From Adiantum capillus-veneris (Eukaryota; Streptophyta; Polypodiopsida; Polypodiales; Pteridaceae), in contig CM043944.1 of the NCBI GenBank assembly GCA_014529385.2, positions 93,640,476-93,704,475 of the forward strand: DNA of 64,000 nt, written 5' to 3'. Positions within the stretch are counted from its first letter, which is position 1, and each line of letters starts with the position of its first letter. A program made the position numbers and the translations under genes. A model generated the notes under the pieces. It did no database searches. It saw nothing but the letters and a program-made list of their open reading frames with translations, and had not been told where the DNA came from. This document shows, one piece after another, positions 1-12,639 of the stretch.

Positions 1-1
1 G

Positions 2-470
2 ATCATTATCAAAAGTAGGTTTCCTGTTCCACGGGTAGAAAACCTATTTGATAAGCCGCAAGGGTCGACCTACTTTAGTAGAATGGACCTAAAAAGTGTC
101 TACCATCAAATAAGGATAGTTGATCAAGACATTGTAAAGACCACATTTTGCACTACGTTTGGTCTTTACAAATACATTGTGATGCCTTTTGGTTTAACTA
201 ATCCACCAACCATGTCTAACCGCTTGATATAGAGAAGCTATTCAAGCCTCATCGAACCTTTACTGGAGTTTTCTTTGATGATATCATCATCTACTCTAAT
301 TCACTAGACAAACACAAGCAACACCTCTAGGTAACAAGGTATTAAGAGGTGATAATATTATTTGGTGGTATCTTATTAAGTTTAAGAACTATCCTTTTGA
401 ATATGCTAGATGGATGCAAGGCATACAATTAAAGGATAACCTAAACCTTGTCAATGCTTCCCTAGAGTAA
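2..470 (+). pseudogene. Family B gypsy pol remnant: RT fragment joined to chromodomain
   Basis: Remnant of a chromodomain Ty3/gypsy polyprotein. From base 2 one frame reads through typical RT blocks (YFSRMDLKSVYHQIRI, then MPFGLTNPPT) to a stop at 230-232. A shifted frame continues with the catalytic-box region (FFDDIIIYS, about 268-330; a normal box is YxDD). Bases 336-470 then encode a 45-codon chromodomain end (YLIKFKNYP, ARWMQGIQLKD) and a stop. RNaseH and integrase, which normally lie between RT and chromodomain, are missing, so an internal deletion of well over 1 kb joined the parts near base 331. The chromodomain and the sequence after it match the family B copy at 56737-56900 on the other strand. 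Not functional. Confidence 0.85.
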
Positions 471-824
471 GCAAATGTACAAATGTTTAAAATGAACAAA
501 GTTTTTGTCTTGTAAGATTCTCTTTTTCTTTATTGTGCACAAATGCTAAGTAGTATGCATGCGTAGAATCAAGTTTGTGGAGACGACGTCTTCCAAACAC
601 CAAGTAGAGCTTGTCACTCTACTATGGAATATTGATAGGACTAATGCGTAGACATGCTTGCGGCAGCTTAGGCTCTCAAGCGCCAAATGCATTAGCCATC
701 TATTATGAAACAATGCCGTAGGGTAAGATAGGGATCCTCTACCCGCTAGAAACAGGACTAATGAATAGGCTTTATCTTCTCTACCCCATAATCGGGGACG
801 ACTATGATTCCAAGAGAGAGGTAA
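471..824 (+). other. Family B 3' untranslated tail and polypurine tract
   Basis: Non-coding stretch between the chromodomain stop and the LTR. It matches the reverse complement of 55921-56736 (shared pieces include the 'agacgacgtct' segment and the 'caccaagtagag' segment). Bases 811-824 (caagagagaggtaa) are a purine-rich tract directly before the LTR start, fitting the plus-strand primer of an LTR retroelement; the identical tract precedes LTR copy 4 at 55921-55934 on the minus strand. Confidence 0.75.
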
Positions 825-2225
825 TGTCATATAACTAATATATAATTCTCCTAAATGATTTTCTCATGTTAAATTGATCCTTTAATATGGGGAAGTACCA
901 GGAGAGAAAAAGCTAGAATATTGGTTAAACTGGCAGACCGGCCACAGTAGGGATCCAAAGGAGGGAAATATGGGATCCAAAGGGGGGGCCATTTGCAAAA
1001 GAGAAATGTGAAAAAAATGGGCTTCAAAGACCCTAAGGTTCACCCATTAGGACTTCCAAAATGCTAAGGTTCCAAAATTCAAAGGTTAGGTCCAATGGTC
1101 AAAACCTATGGAAAATTGGATGCTTGTGGGAAGACTCAAAAGTCTTCCCACATCCCTATCTTGGAGGGGGCGAGCCTTTCTCGTAGGGGATGAGAGGGAT
1201 ACACACACAATATAGCAAGCTCCCTTTACACAAAGGGAATAGGGGACACATGTCAGCACCCTAAGCCAGTTGCCCCCAAGATGCATTCAATTCGTATTGG
1301 ATGACCATAGAGGTGGACCAATTATAATTTTGCTAGAGTACATTTAGTTTAATTCATTTTAAAACACTTGAACCAACAAAAATTAAGCTCTCTAAAAGAC
1401 TATTGGACAGTCTCCCAAGGGATTTAATGAGCATTCAGCAACCCAATGGCTTGCCTGATTCCTATTGGCCAGAAGACTAAGGGGTCCAACAAGAGTTTAA
1501 TTGCATTATTTAGTTACCTAAAGCTCTCACAAAAGGGGAAAGGGGGACACATGTCACAAGGCTATCACTTATGCTTCTTAATTATCAATGGGGTGCTAGC
1601 ATGAGTAAAATGCAAGAGAGGTCGACCAAGAGAGAGATAGGGGCTGATTTTGGCAAGTCACACACACTCACACAATCTCATGTGTGAAGCAAAGAAGACT
1701 CTCTCTCATTCTCAAGCTTTAACAAAAAGCTCATCATCTACTTTGAGCTTGTGAGAAGTGAGGCCTACACCAACAACTATTGGCTTTGTGATGCAAATCC
1801 AACCAGGAGACAAGCCCCAATGCATGCTCATCTCCTCTACCGTGCTAATTACTAAGCTATGCTAAGCTTTTATGAGTGATTATGTGAGGAGATATATTTA
1901 TTTCTCATAAGAATACTCCTTCTTCCTCTCAATCTACTCTCATACCCCGCTAGCTCTCACCAGCTTCGAAGCTGTGTGAGGTCTTGGGTCTAAGACTGTG
2001 AGGGAATTGATGTTGTGTTTTATAAGTGTGTGCATGGTGCTTGAAGCTTCCATCTTCATTGCACCAGCAAGTTATTGAAGGAACACAAAGTATTGTATTG
2101 TAAAATGTCTCCCTTGATGGGGGAAACCTATAATACAAAGCCCTTTGGAGGGGGGACCGGCTCCATGTAAATCTGGTCCTCAACTGTTTTCAATAGCTTA
2201 ATTTCTCTCTCTTTTGAAGTATTAT
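825..2225 (+). repeat. LTR of family B, copy 1
   Basis: Long terminal repeat beginning TGTCAT right after the polypurine tract. It matches, in the opposite orientation, 30772-31950, 40335-41861 and 54490-55920. It holds many CCAAT/ATTGG boxes between about 1300 and 1500 and short ACACAC and CACACTCACAC tracts at the two places that are expanded microsatellites in copy 3. The right edge is where similarity to copy 4 becomes weak; the true LTR end was not found. Confidence 0.75.
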
Positions 2226-3049
2226 TCATGCCTATCTAACTAGGTGTTCTGCTTTTTGTTGCTCTCTCCATCCAAGCACTCTTGCTATGCTCATTAGGAA
2301 TCGATTCTAATGAGATGCTCACTATGTTATGCTATTTTCCACTACACACAAGTACTAGGCCATTAAATGTTACATAATGTGGGTCAAAAAAGATATGAAA
2401 TCTGTACAAAAAACACTATAGACCCACAAGCTAGTACAAACTCAAGTGCCGTATCACACACCCATACAACCCAATGATGATTGTATGGGCATCAAAGAAA
2501 TTAGCTCAAGCGTAAAACAAATAGGATCTTATTTGGATTCCCAAGTAAATGATGTAAAAACTCCCTAAGGTACCAAATCAACAAAAAAAGAAACATTTAG
2601 CGACTCAACAACCAATAGAGCCAACAAATCAAATATGGGTATCCAAAGAGTTATATCAGGCACAAAGAAATCAGCCTTGGATATGGGTCCTAGTAGCAAA
2701 GCCACAAAACAAACATCAACATCATAGGTCGGCCAAGGCATTAAAAATACAACAGGAATGGAAGCCAAAGCAGGATACTCACACAAAGGTTCAAGTTGAA
2801 TTTTTCTAAATGCCTATGAAGACCTTGTTGCACTACTACAACTGAAGCTATATGGACCAAGACATATTGCCCCCATCTTACAATTGTAGTTTCCATTTTT
2901 TCCAGGAGGACTCAAACATGGGAGGGGGGAGGAATTGAACACAAAACCCATTGAAAAATTATTTAATACATATTATCGAGCACAGTTTAACAATGGATTA
3001 AACCTTGTTGCATTTTACTGCAATTTGAATTTTCAACAAATGCTAAGCA
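2226..3049. other. Unassigned sequence
   Basis: No convincing coding region or repeat relationship was seen. The first part may be the diverged end of the family B LTR. A purine-rich stretch (gggaggggggagg) lies near 2920, but no LTR start follows it. Confidence 0.4.
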
Positions 3050-3675
3050 ATGCCCGTAAGTTCTTAAAGGGGGATCATGTCATGTTAGGGCCAAAAGTAA
3101 CCCCTAATCATGTATATACTCCCTAAATTTATGTTTTCATATTTTGGCATTAAATATTTGGACAAATATGGTCAAAAATAGAGAAAAAGCGCAAAAAATA
3201 GACTAAAATTTTCCTAAATATTTTGCATATAAAGGAAATTTTATTTTCTTTGTCAAGAATAATTTACCTAAATTTGGGTAATTTGTGAATAATTTTTGGC
3301 TTTATTTTGCTAAATTTTGGATTTATTATAATTTTTTAAGTATCTTTTTGGAATTTCTTTCTAGAAAGCTAATAAAAAATCCAGAGAAGCAATGAAAAAT
3401 CTGAAGCCAAAGAGAACGTCATACCATGAAGAACTCCCAAAAAAGGTTTGGAAGAGAATTGAAGACGTTGAATTTTGACCCAAATGCGATGGTAACCCGA
3501 AGGTAAATCGATAGTATCTGGGGCATACAAAGTCCAACTGCAAAATTTGAAGATATGACAAAAGTATTAGTTATACAACAAGGTAATGGGATCAAAAGCC
3601 AGAGTTGGGGTCCGAGAGCACTAGATGCATATACTAACATAAGGGGAAATTTTACTTCATTTGCCTACTAGAGCC

Positions 3676-3748
<73 letters not shown>

Positions 3749-4139
3749 ACGAGCGAGCACACTTTTGAGTTTTTTTACGCATGACACGGTGATCACCATG
3801 GCAAGTGGGGCAAGCGGTGAGTCTCTAACTCTATCTAGAGCATGTGTATGTATGGAAAAGACTAACACACCCACTACTTGGAGAGATTGGGGCCTAGACA
3901 CTGATAAAATTTGAGGCTGAAGAAGACCATTGGGTGGTGCTCAATTACAGGAGTCCATAGACACCATGGTTACAAAAAATAAACCATAACACACAAATAC
4001 TGACATAACTAACTAGAAGGCCAAAACTAACTATAGCTGGACCATTCATGAATAAAATTCTTGCACTGAATCGTGAGATTTTACTTTTGAGACATAGATT
4101 CAAGCACTCCAAATAAGATGAGGCAATGACGCATTTACA
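3050..4139 (+). other. Family A2 spacer before ORF3
   Basis: AT-rich non-coding stretch that resembles, in base composition, order and short shared blocks, the spacers at 33850-34536 (+) and 44421-45130 (-) between integrase and ORF3 of family A. Near its end an ATG (3808-3810) is followed by a good splice donor (GCG|GTGAGT, intron from 3817), the same arrangement as ATG-AGG-G|GTAAGT at 34537-34550. The matching acceptor was not pinned down; 'caattacag' near 3950 is a candidate. Includes the (AG)n run at 3678-3745. Confidence 0.45.
3678..3745. repeat. (AG)n microsatellite, about 34 units
   Basis: Uninterrupted AG dinucleotide run visible in the sequence, inside the family A2 spacer. Confidence 0.97.
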
Positions 4140-7100
4140 AATTGGAAGATAAAGATAGCTACCAAGTCGACATGGACAATATCACTCGTTCAAGGGCTTG
4201 CTTGGTCAACAAATCCATCTAGTAGAAACATGGCCTAAAAGAGTTCAATTGTGTTTAGAAGATGAGAGGCACCTCAAATGCCCAAGGACTTCATCACAAT
4301 TGTTTACACACCCCAGAATGTAGACAGGGCTATCACAAGGATATGAGTCGAGGAATTCCTTGTAGAGCCCATAGTCCAAGCTGACTACAAGTGAGCTCAT
4401 GAGTTGATCACAACTTTACAAAAGACATGTTAAAACAAAGCAATGTCCACATTGACAAATGTAGAGGGGGAAAATATATCATTAGAGATAACCCCAGATA
4501 CAGTGGCAGAAATCAACAAATTACCAAGGGGAGAGCTTGTGAAGCCACAAGGATATGTGGATGAAGATATTAGCATGGAGAAGCTTGCTGCCTTTAGCAA
4601 CATCAAGGACAAAAGGGTCGAACATCTTATGAGGGTCCTACACTAGCAGTTACACATTGATAGACAAACTAGGTATACAAGACCAAAAAGAAACCTAGCT
4701 TCTACATTATACAAGCTAGTACCACAACACATAATCGGATGATTGACTTGGCTAAATGGAGGTTTGAACGGATGGTAGCGGCAACATAAAAGAACCAGTG
4801 GACCAAAGAGTCAGGCACTTCAGACCTAGGAGGAGTTGAAATCTTGACCAAGATAGTGGCTTGTGTTGTTGGTGAGAAAGATGCATTGAAAGATGTTCCA
4901 AAATCAAATGAATGGGCCAAAAGGATGAGACTACCAAAAGCCAGGAAAGGGGTCGGGTCTTCTATATTAACAACGTCAACAAAAGTAAAAAGGACAAGAT
5001 AACCAGAGTATGTTAGAGATGAAGGGGCTACTAGCTCCGAGTCCGTTGGATCAGAGACTGAGGAAGAAGAAGTCGAACTCCAACAAACAGACCCAACCAC
5101 TCAAGAAAGGAAGCCAACATCTATCACCGAAAGAAGAGAACAAAGGGAAAACAAGGCTAAGGAAGAGTAGGAGAGAAAACAATGGGCTGCCAAGGAAGAA
5201 CAAAATCAGAGGCAAAAGGGGGTCGCCTAGGAGAAAAGAAAGCCCAGAGCTTGTCAGAAATGATGAGATAAGAAATTGGTCAAATATCAAAAAGACCAAC
5301 TAAAGGTGAAGCGGAGCGAGAGAAAGCTAAAAGGGCCAAGATCCAAGAGCAACAAGAAGAGGGTGCCGCCGCTTACGAAGTAAGAACCAAAAGAAAGCTC
5401 GAACACCATCAAGCGACCACACCTATAGAGGTGGGTCCTTTTGATGAATCCTTGAAAGACAACGTAGAACATTTAATGGAACAAATCTATCAATGATAGG
5501 AGTAGACACATCAAGAGCAGGAGCAAAAGCAAGACACATTGAAGAGCCAAAAATACCAAGCCCTATGCCAAGCTCCTTGATCCATATGGAGAACCCGATT
5601 TATGAAACATAAATTCACATTCAACAAACCAGCCAAACCTAGTTAGAGTCAATGACGGAAGAGGATCCTTCCTCAAAACTCACACCCAAAGAAAAAGCTA
5701 AAGAATTAATCAAGGACTTGATTACAGGTAGGAAGAGGCCCACGCTATGACTGATTTGCCAATGACATTTATAAAAGAGCCCAACCAGGTTCTAGAAACA
5801 CAAAAGGAAGCGACAGTCCAAGATAATCAGTTGGAGGGCTTGCTAAAAATGCAAGAAAACTTTGGGAAGTAGATCAGCCTAAAGGCTTGTTAAAAATACA
5901 AGAAAACCATAGGATGCCTGGTGTACCTCTCTCATCATAAGAACAAGACCAACAATAGATTTTCATGGTAGTATCAAGGATACTAGAGATGTGGATGAAA
6001 CATTAGAGGGTAGTGCTAAAATCCTTGTCCAGACATTCACATAAAGACTCTTTGCACAAGGAAAAATCCAAAAAGGCAGCTGAGATACATTCTGAGCCGA
6101 CAATCACACTAACAAAGAAAGAGGATATCAAGGAACTAGGGGAATCAGCTCAAGCAACAATAGAAGGAGCTACAAGAGAAATTGTCCAAGGACCTGCCCT
6201 TGAGGAAACGATGTCAAATCTGGCTAGGGCAGCTATGAGATCAAGGTTAGCAGTAGATGAGATGAATAGAGAAATTCTACAAATAAATTTCAAGTACAAA
6301 CAAGAGCAACATAACAATGCTGACCTGAGTCTAGTAGTGAGTATCAGGTAGGAGATGGAAAAAATAGAGGTTGTGAACAAAGAGTTTTTCAAGACCAGCA
6401 CCAGCCTGGTAGAAGCTTTGCAAAGGAGATATTTCAAAATATAGCACATCAATGATGAGCTTGCAAAGTACAAACAACTTTATGAAAAGGAAGTTATGGC
6501 TAGGCATGTGCAAGAAGTTATATCACAAAGTAGCAAGCTGGCCTTGGAAAGAAAAGAAAAACAATATCGCAAGCTCATTAGAGTCCAAGGAGTTAGCAGC
6601 TCTGGACAAGAAGCAGAGGGTGTCTATTGAAGTACTTAAAGGCCAAATAGCTGATCAAAAGCAAAAGCTGGAGGCATTCACAAAAGACCCCATGCTCACT
6701 CCCTCAACCAACATTGAGCAGAAAAATACTTGTAAGAAGCAAATTGATGACTTATAGTAGGGCCCCAAAGTTTCACAAACAACAAGAATAACACTAGAAG
6801 AAGCATTTCACAGCAAGCACAAAGCAATGATAGAAGAAGGGCAAAGCAAAAATAAAACCATCAAGACGCTCATAAAGGAGGTGGAGGAGTTGAGAGATCA
6901 ACTTTCAAAAATAGAACAAATTTAGAATCTCCCTCCCAACGAGCATATTTAGAATCTCCCTTCCAACGAGCAAGGACCATTGGAAGCATGTCCATAATTC
7001 AAAAATTTCAAAGAAGATCTAGAGCAGGAGCTTAAACAGCCTAAGGACTTGGTAGATGTAGGACTTCAATTGAACCACAAGAAATACCCCATGAGTACTC

Positions 7101-8080
7101 CCATCTACCGGAGGAGTAGTGGAAGGTAACAAGGGAGGTTGTGGCTAGGAACCTTCTCTACAAACACCATTTATTGAAATCATATTTGTTAAAATACATC
7201 ACTCCATAGCAATTACGAGAGGAGGTTCCTGAACCAAAAGTTTCATATCCACTACTCACATGGCTGACCATAGAGAAGAAGAAGGATATATTTCCAACAA
7301 TTATTCCAAATGCTAAGGGTAGCTACAAGAATGCAAACCTATTAGAATGGACCATTGAACAGATCAAAGATGCAAGGCCCGAATGGAAAATCAAGTTCAT
7401 GGGGGAGCACAAGCAGGCATTGATGGTAAATTCCTTTGTTCCAACCCACCTTCAGATTGACCCCACATGTTACCCAATCATCAAGAGAAGAAGGTGGGAT
7501 GACTTTAAGAAGATCCGTGTCTCTCACCCTACATGGCTTAATTACCAGGTCTTCCTTGAACCCAAAGAGGGAAGTGCGCTTGCATATATGAGGAAGGAAA
7601 TCAAACAAATATTGAGCCTGGTTTGAGTAAACCAGACATTGCCTACAAAATGATGTTGAAGATTTTCTACATGCTTTTAGCATGTATCAATACATTTAGG
7701 AATTTGGAGACCAAAAAATTCAAATGGACTTCATTATTGTAGGGATACAAAGGTCTCATTTTCAATCTTAATGACACCCCGAAGATGAAGTTCATCTATG
7801 GCCTCTTTTCAAGGATCGTGTTTCTTCCAAGCCAATACATACAAACATTCGAGGAAGTCTTTTACACATGCTATTTTGAAATTGACTCAACTATCTACAT
7901 ACCAATATGCAAAGATCTCCAACTCAAATTTGTAGCCTATACCTTCAATGAGCGAGAAAACCCACTTACAAGAATCAACAATCCACATGAGGAGGATCAA
8001 GTGCAAAAGATGATGCTAGCCTTCCAATAGTTTGTGGACAAACAAAAACAAAGAAAGCCCGTGCTTAAAGAGTAAAGTCT
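4140..8080 (+). pseudogene. Long coiled-coil ORF3 of family A2, decayed
   Basis: A decayed coding region of about 3.9 kb, readable in short pieces over three frames. The N-terminal part (about 4140-4650) matches ORF3 of family A: both have F-x-x-x-EP followed about four residues on by a D-(F/Y) pair and A-x-EL, then V-x-E-(A/I)-x-KLP (here DTVAEINKLPRG). The middle (about 4700-6900) is rich in Glu, Lys, Gln and Arg (for example TEEEEVELQQTD and REKAKRAKIQEQQEE) and looks like coiled coil. The end (7080-8080) is a more globular region including KRRRWDDFKKIRVSHPTW. No RT, RNaseH or integrase motif was seen. It lies directly before a polypurine tract and LTR, so it occupies the env position of a retroelement. 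Function unknown; a structural or gag-like role is possible. A 27-bp tandem duplication sits at 6921-6974. Confidence 0.65.
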
Positions 8081-8099
8081 AATCAGGGACAACAACAAG

Positions 8100-8116
8100 A
8101 AGTTGGGAGGGGGGAT
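8100..8116 (+). other. Polypurine tract of family A2
   Basis: The G-rich run gttgggagggggga(t) directly precedes a TGTTG LTR start, as expected for second-strand priming. Confidence 0.7.
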
Positions 8117-8516
8117 TGTTGAAACAAAGGACCAGCTCACGCCAAATCTGACTGGTCAACAAAAAGCATCTACTTATTTATTCAATTTTGCCTAAGTCGG
8201 CATTGTAATTCATAAGCCTGGGCAAAATAAAAAATGTTTTTGTACTTAATGAGAGGCTAGATAGCCACATTTTTGTAATAATTATCTCTTTCAAGCCAGT
8301 ACCCAATTTTAACCATGGGAATATAAGTCAAAAATTTGCAATTATTGAGGATTGGATAACTTGAGCTTATGAGGTGAAGAGCATGCCTACTCTTGTGCAT
8401 TCACTACTCTTTGTACAAATAAGCATTGCTAATGAAACTTCTTGTGTTACTTCCTCGCATTCTTAGCATCTTGTTCATGTCTTATGTGCTATGTTTGAGT
8501 GTGTGTGTGTGCAACA
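8117..8516 (+). repeat. 3' LTR of family A2
   Basis: A 400-bp segment starting TGTTGAAAC after a polypurine tract and ending GCAACA, giving inverted ends TGTTG/CAACA typical of LTRs. No partner 5' LTR was found in the window, so the right boundary rests on the terminal motif alone. Confidence 0.6.
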
Positions 8517-9896
8517 CAATGAGAGGGATTAGCTTTAGGTCACCTCGTGTGTTTATTTGCTCTTTGTGAGTTGTTAATGGTGTTTTAAGTGAAACTAAGC
8601 ATGGATAAAGGTAAGTAGCCCCTTGATGAAGCCAAAAAACCCCCCATTTGTTATTTCTAGTGAAGTTAAGAGGTCGAAACAGTCATGGCTTCTCACCTAC
8701 CTGATGGTGACTTTTGCAAGTTTGGTTGTTTTAGGAACCTATTGCCCATAGCTTAGAGATCCTCAATCTCAAGTTTCATGTCACTTGGAGTTCATTTGAC
8801 ACCACAACAACCATCAGAGTGAGAGATAGATCGTATAGGAGACTTAGGAATTATCCATTTAGTTGTTTCTTGGCTTGAGAGTGACACCTTTCTCCTCAAT
8901 GCATTGTCGTCAAGACATTGCATTTGACATTTCCATGCACTAGTTGGGCCACCTGTCCTTTGATTGACATACTTATGTTTGGTTTGAGTTCTTGCTAGGC
9001 TACTCTGTCTGATTGCGGAACCCCACCAGCAATCATGAATTATTTAAAAAATATACATACTTTTAAAACATTGAACCACAAGTGTATTGTGATTTCAAAC
9101 AAGCTTGAAAATATTTATGCTGAGATGTTAGTCTGAAGGTGTGTTGGAGTCATGATGCATGGAGGGAAGCAGGGTACAAGGGTCACCAGTAGGAGAGAGG
9201 GGAGGAGGCAATTGTGAGCTGCAAGTAGTCCCTAAGTCATCACAGCTCACCAGGTTACCAAGGTGGAGAATAGCTTGGCACCCCAGCCAGCCACCTCCGA
9301 TGACTCTCTTGACACTCCACCATTAGTAGCTATATTGGATGACAATTTTTAAGGATGATTCACTTGATGGTAGAGGATGATGGCGGTGATTGAATTTGCT
9401 TCTAGGGTAATGGGTTTCTTTGATATATGATACTTTTTTCTTACATTTAAAATCTATAAATACAAGGTCTACATCTGAAAAAGGTAAAAATTCCTTCTTG
9501 TAAGATTGTGAAAGAAAGAAGAAATGTATTGAACGAGTTTGTTTTTCTTTCTTAACTATATCAAGGCCATCCTTATGAATGGCCATGTAAAACCAACCTG
9601 GATTTATCGTACCCCTATAAAAATAAAATTCCTTTTTAAAAACATTGGCATGATTTGCATTTTCTAACCCTTGTTGTCCCTATGGCTTGTAAGTTGAGCT
9701 TTTCTTATTATTGGTTTTTTAAGATTGTTTCCTGCATTTCTTCTTTGTTTTGGTTTATATTTGACTTGTTCTATTATTCTACTTGCTAATCTTTGATTTT
9801 CTTATTAAGGTCTCTTTTTGTTCCTTGCACTTACTTGACTTGGTGATTCTCTTTATCCTAGACTTTCAACATGGAGTTTTGTTTTAAAAAAACTAT
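8517..9896. other. Unassigned sequence left of the CACTA element
   Basis: No gene, repeat relationship or element end was recognised. The last three bases (9894-9896, TAT) form the left target-site duplication of the CACTA element. Confidence 0.5.
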
Positions 9897-10064
9897 CACT
9901 ATGGGAGAATGCTGTTATTACCGCACAGCATTACCGCATAAGAGGAGAGAGAGAGGTTCAAGAAAGAGAGAGATTGTATGCTGCAGCCCCGCTGGTGCGT
10001 TTTTCGACTTTTTCGCGGGTACTAACGCATTTATTACCGCACATATAGCCGCGCAAATTACCGC
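9897..10064 (+). repeat. Left terminal and subterminal repeats of the CACTA element
   Basis: Terminal CACTATG followed by four copies of ATTACCGC in the same orientation at 9917, 9930, 10033 and 10057. In En/Spm elements subterminal motifs are bound by the TNPA protein; binding here is inferred. Confidence 0.8.
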
Positions 10065-10441
10065 AATAGAATCCCCGCCCCCATTCCTCTCCCACTTTTC
10101 CCTTTCTATAAATCCTATTCTATTTTGTTACTTTTCAGAAATTTGTACCCCCTTTTTGCATGGAGTGTAAGAAATCCCATTCTCATTGGGATTTTTAGTA
10201 CCTCTCTTCTCTTTGCTTGCCTCATCTATTGGTATGATTCTCCTCCTCTACTCATTTGTACTCCATGAGATTCTATATCAAAAAATATTTTTTTTCCACC
10301 TCAAAATCTTATGTCAACTATGCATTCATATGGAAATGGCAAGCGAACGATGATCAAAATTGTATTGTCTTGCGTTCATAAACAAATAGCCCTTTTGTAC
10401 AGCATAAGTAGAGAAAGAAGACAAAATCGAAAAGATATTTA
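10065..10441. other. 3' flank of the TNP2 gene inside the CACTA element
   Basis: T/C-rich non-coding sequence between the left subterminal motifs and the transposase stop. No feature was recognised in it; it would hold the 3' untranslated region of the minus-strand gene. Confidence 0.5.
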
Positions 10442-12561
10442 TTAATTTTCATCCTCCAAGAGATCTCTACAAGTGCTTACATCCATGTCCAACCCCATGG
10501 TAGCTAAATCAACAAATAAATCTATTGATTCATCCTCTACAGCCTCTCCTATTGAATCATCAGCATCCTCTCCATCCTCGTCCTCCTCCTCACTATGTTT
10601 GGTTATTGGGAATGGTTGGTTCTCCTTGACCTCAACTGCATCATCGTCATTGGCGTCTTCTTGAGATGGTATGGTGGGATCTGCCAAAGTCTCTATGTTC
10701 ATATCTGCAAAGATAGATCTGCTCCGTGGTGTGACTGGAATAACATACCAAAGTCGTCTTCGATACATACAAGGCACATAAAACACCTGTAGGTCATAGA
10801 GCAAACAAAAACATGAATGTAGTTTTATATGTATCATATAATGTTTTAGTGAGTTGCACATGGACTTTACGTGCTCACAACTACTAGGTTTCACCAAGTT
10901 GTCGGTCTTCCCGCGATGAAAATGCCTAGAGTCTACCATATAGATCCCATTCTCATGTCTCTTAACCTCACCCGCAAACCATCAGCATTCAAAGAGATAT
11001 TTGTGAAATGTTCTGAAATACACTTTAATTATCCTCTCTATTGTTCCACATTCCCTCACCTCTTGTTTTGTCGTGTCAAAGTTGCCCATAACTCCACTAT
11101 CGTGAGTGGTTCGACGCTCATCTATCTTGCAGGTTCGAAAATGACGTCCTTCAGACCACATAGAGTTGAATGTGAAGGTCTACAAAAACCAATCAGGATA
11201 GATGAGAGAGAGAGAGAGAGATGACACTCACACACACACACCCACACACACACACACACACTCACACACACACACACACACTAAACACATTGAGTATATT
11301 ACCCTTGGTAGACATCCTCGCGCGTACTCCCATTTTTTAGGGCTTATTTGTTCTCCTTGTGCCTTGGCCTTGGTCATGGCATTGTGTATCCACCCAACTG
11401 GAATTATATCAGGGCATTTGGCAAGCTCTTTAGGAAAGGGAGGTGCTCGCCTACCTCCATGCGACCTCTTCCATGCTTCCCTCTCCCTTTCTCTCATTGT
11501 ACGCACCTCCACATACATATCCACCCATTTGCCCATGATGGGAGCATTGAGTAGACAATGGTTGTTGACTATGGCTTGAACTTCCCTATCCAAAATCAAG
11601 AGAGAACCTTTCCCACTTGGAATGTTTGCATGTTTTTATGGATCCTCTTCCTCCGTCTTTAAACGAGGCAATGATGAGTCTATTGTGAAAAGATATTGAG
11701 AGACATACACAAAAGCCTCTTGTACAATCCAACCCTCTTCCATGCTTACCTGAACACATGAAACCATTAGTGATTAAAGTAACCAATAAAAAGCGTTGTG
11801 AATACAATCCAATCCTAATAAGGTTTAAGGCTTAAGATCGATGAATACCTCTAGTTGTGATCGTAGCCTTACAAAGCCTTTCAAGGTCTTTAGGAACCTC
11901 TCAAGAAAGAACATCCACTTGGAGTGAGCCACACCACAAATGGCTATCTCCTCAACAAGATGGAGCAATAGGTGAACTTGGCTAACAAGGATAGAATGTG
12001 GGAATGCATCCTCAATAGCACAAGTTTCTTCAATCGCTAGAAGTCGAGCTGTTGGAATGGCTGAAACTTCGATTTCTTTGGAACTCACAAACCTGTAACC
12101 AAAAAACCCTTCATAATCTTCATAGTAAAGTTAATCTTCAAAGTAAATTTTAGGAGGGAGGATCAAATGTGCTATACCTGACAACTTCTCCCACCTTAAA
12201 TATTGCAGCCTTTACCTTCGTGTTCGTAAATCCACTAATGCTAATTGGAAGCACAAACTCTTGCATAAACAAAAAGACTTATTAGTATCCAAAACCCTAA
12301 ACCACATACACACACACACTCACATATACACACACATACAAACACACACACACACATTACTTGAAGAATCTTGTGCCAATCATGGGATTTGAGCCCGTAC
12401 AGTTGTGTGGATCCTCCTTTCTTAGTTTTAGTGAAGCCACCCTTGAGCGAATGCATATAACCTGTTGGAGTACGGATGGATGCAATGACTTGTTTCATCC
12501 GCTCTTGATCCACCCTTGATAGAATCCAAGGTGTCGTTTTCTTGGATCGTCCCATAGTCAA
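10442..12561 (-). pseudogene. TNP2-type CACTA transposase, C-terminal half, six exons
   Basis: Six exons join in frame through GT-AG introns: 12561-12361, 12257-12178, 12092-11849, 11749-11303, 11179-10871 and 10786-10442. Exon 1 matches the TNP2 stretch before DUF4218 (TPTGYMHSLKGG, LKSHDWHKIL). Exons 2-3 are the DUF4218 region (KWMFFLERFLKTLKGFVR). Exon 4 continues it (EEGWIVQEAFVYVSQYLF). Exons 5-6 are the C-terminal domain (HDSGVM, then VFYVPCM), with an acidic tail. Introns are short (84-123 nt); two hold AC/GT or GA repeats. In-frame stops lie at 11636-11638 (TAA) and 10982-10984 (TGA, where a Trp-Trp is expected). The N-terminal Transposase_21 catalytic part is missing; upstream lies the central promoter-like region. 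The assigned start is a TTG; the first ATG in frame is a few codons later. Domain identity is clear, activity is not possible. Confidence 0.88.
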
Positions 12562-12639
12562 TAATCATCCACGTGAGCCAAGCATATACGCCGAAGCCGT
12601 GCAATCGCACGCTTACACCGCGTACATGGACATGGTAGT

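Noticed and set aside
4700-6900. Coiled-coil region as a host cytoskeletal or kinesin-type gene
   Set aside because: Only general Glu/Lys-rich composition is shared; its N-terminal domain and the following polypurine tract and LTR tie it to the retroelement.
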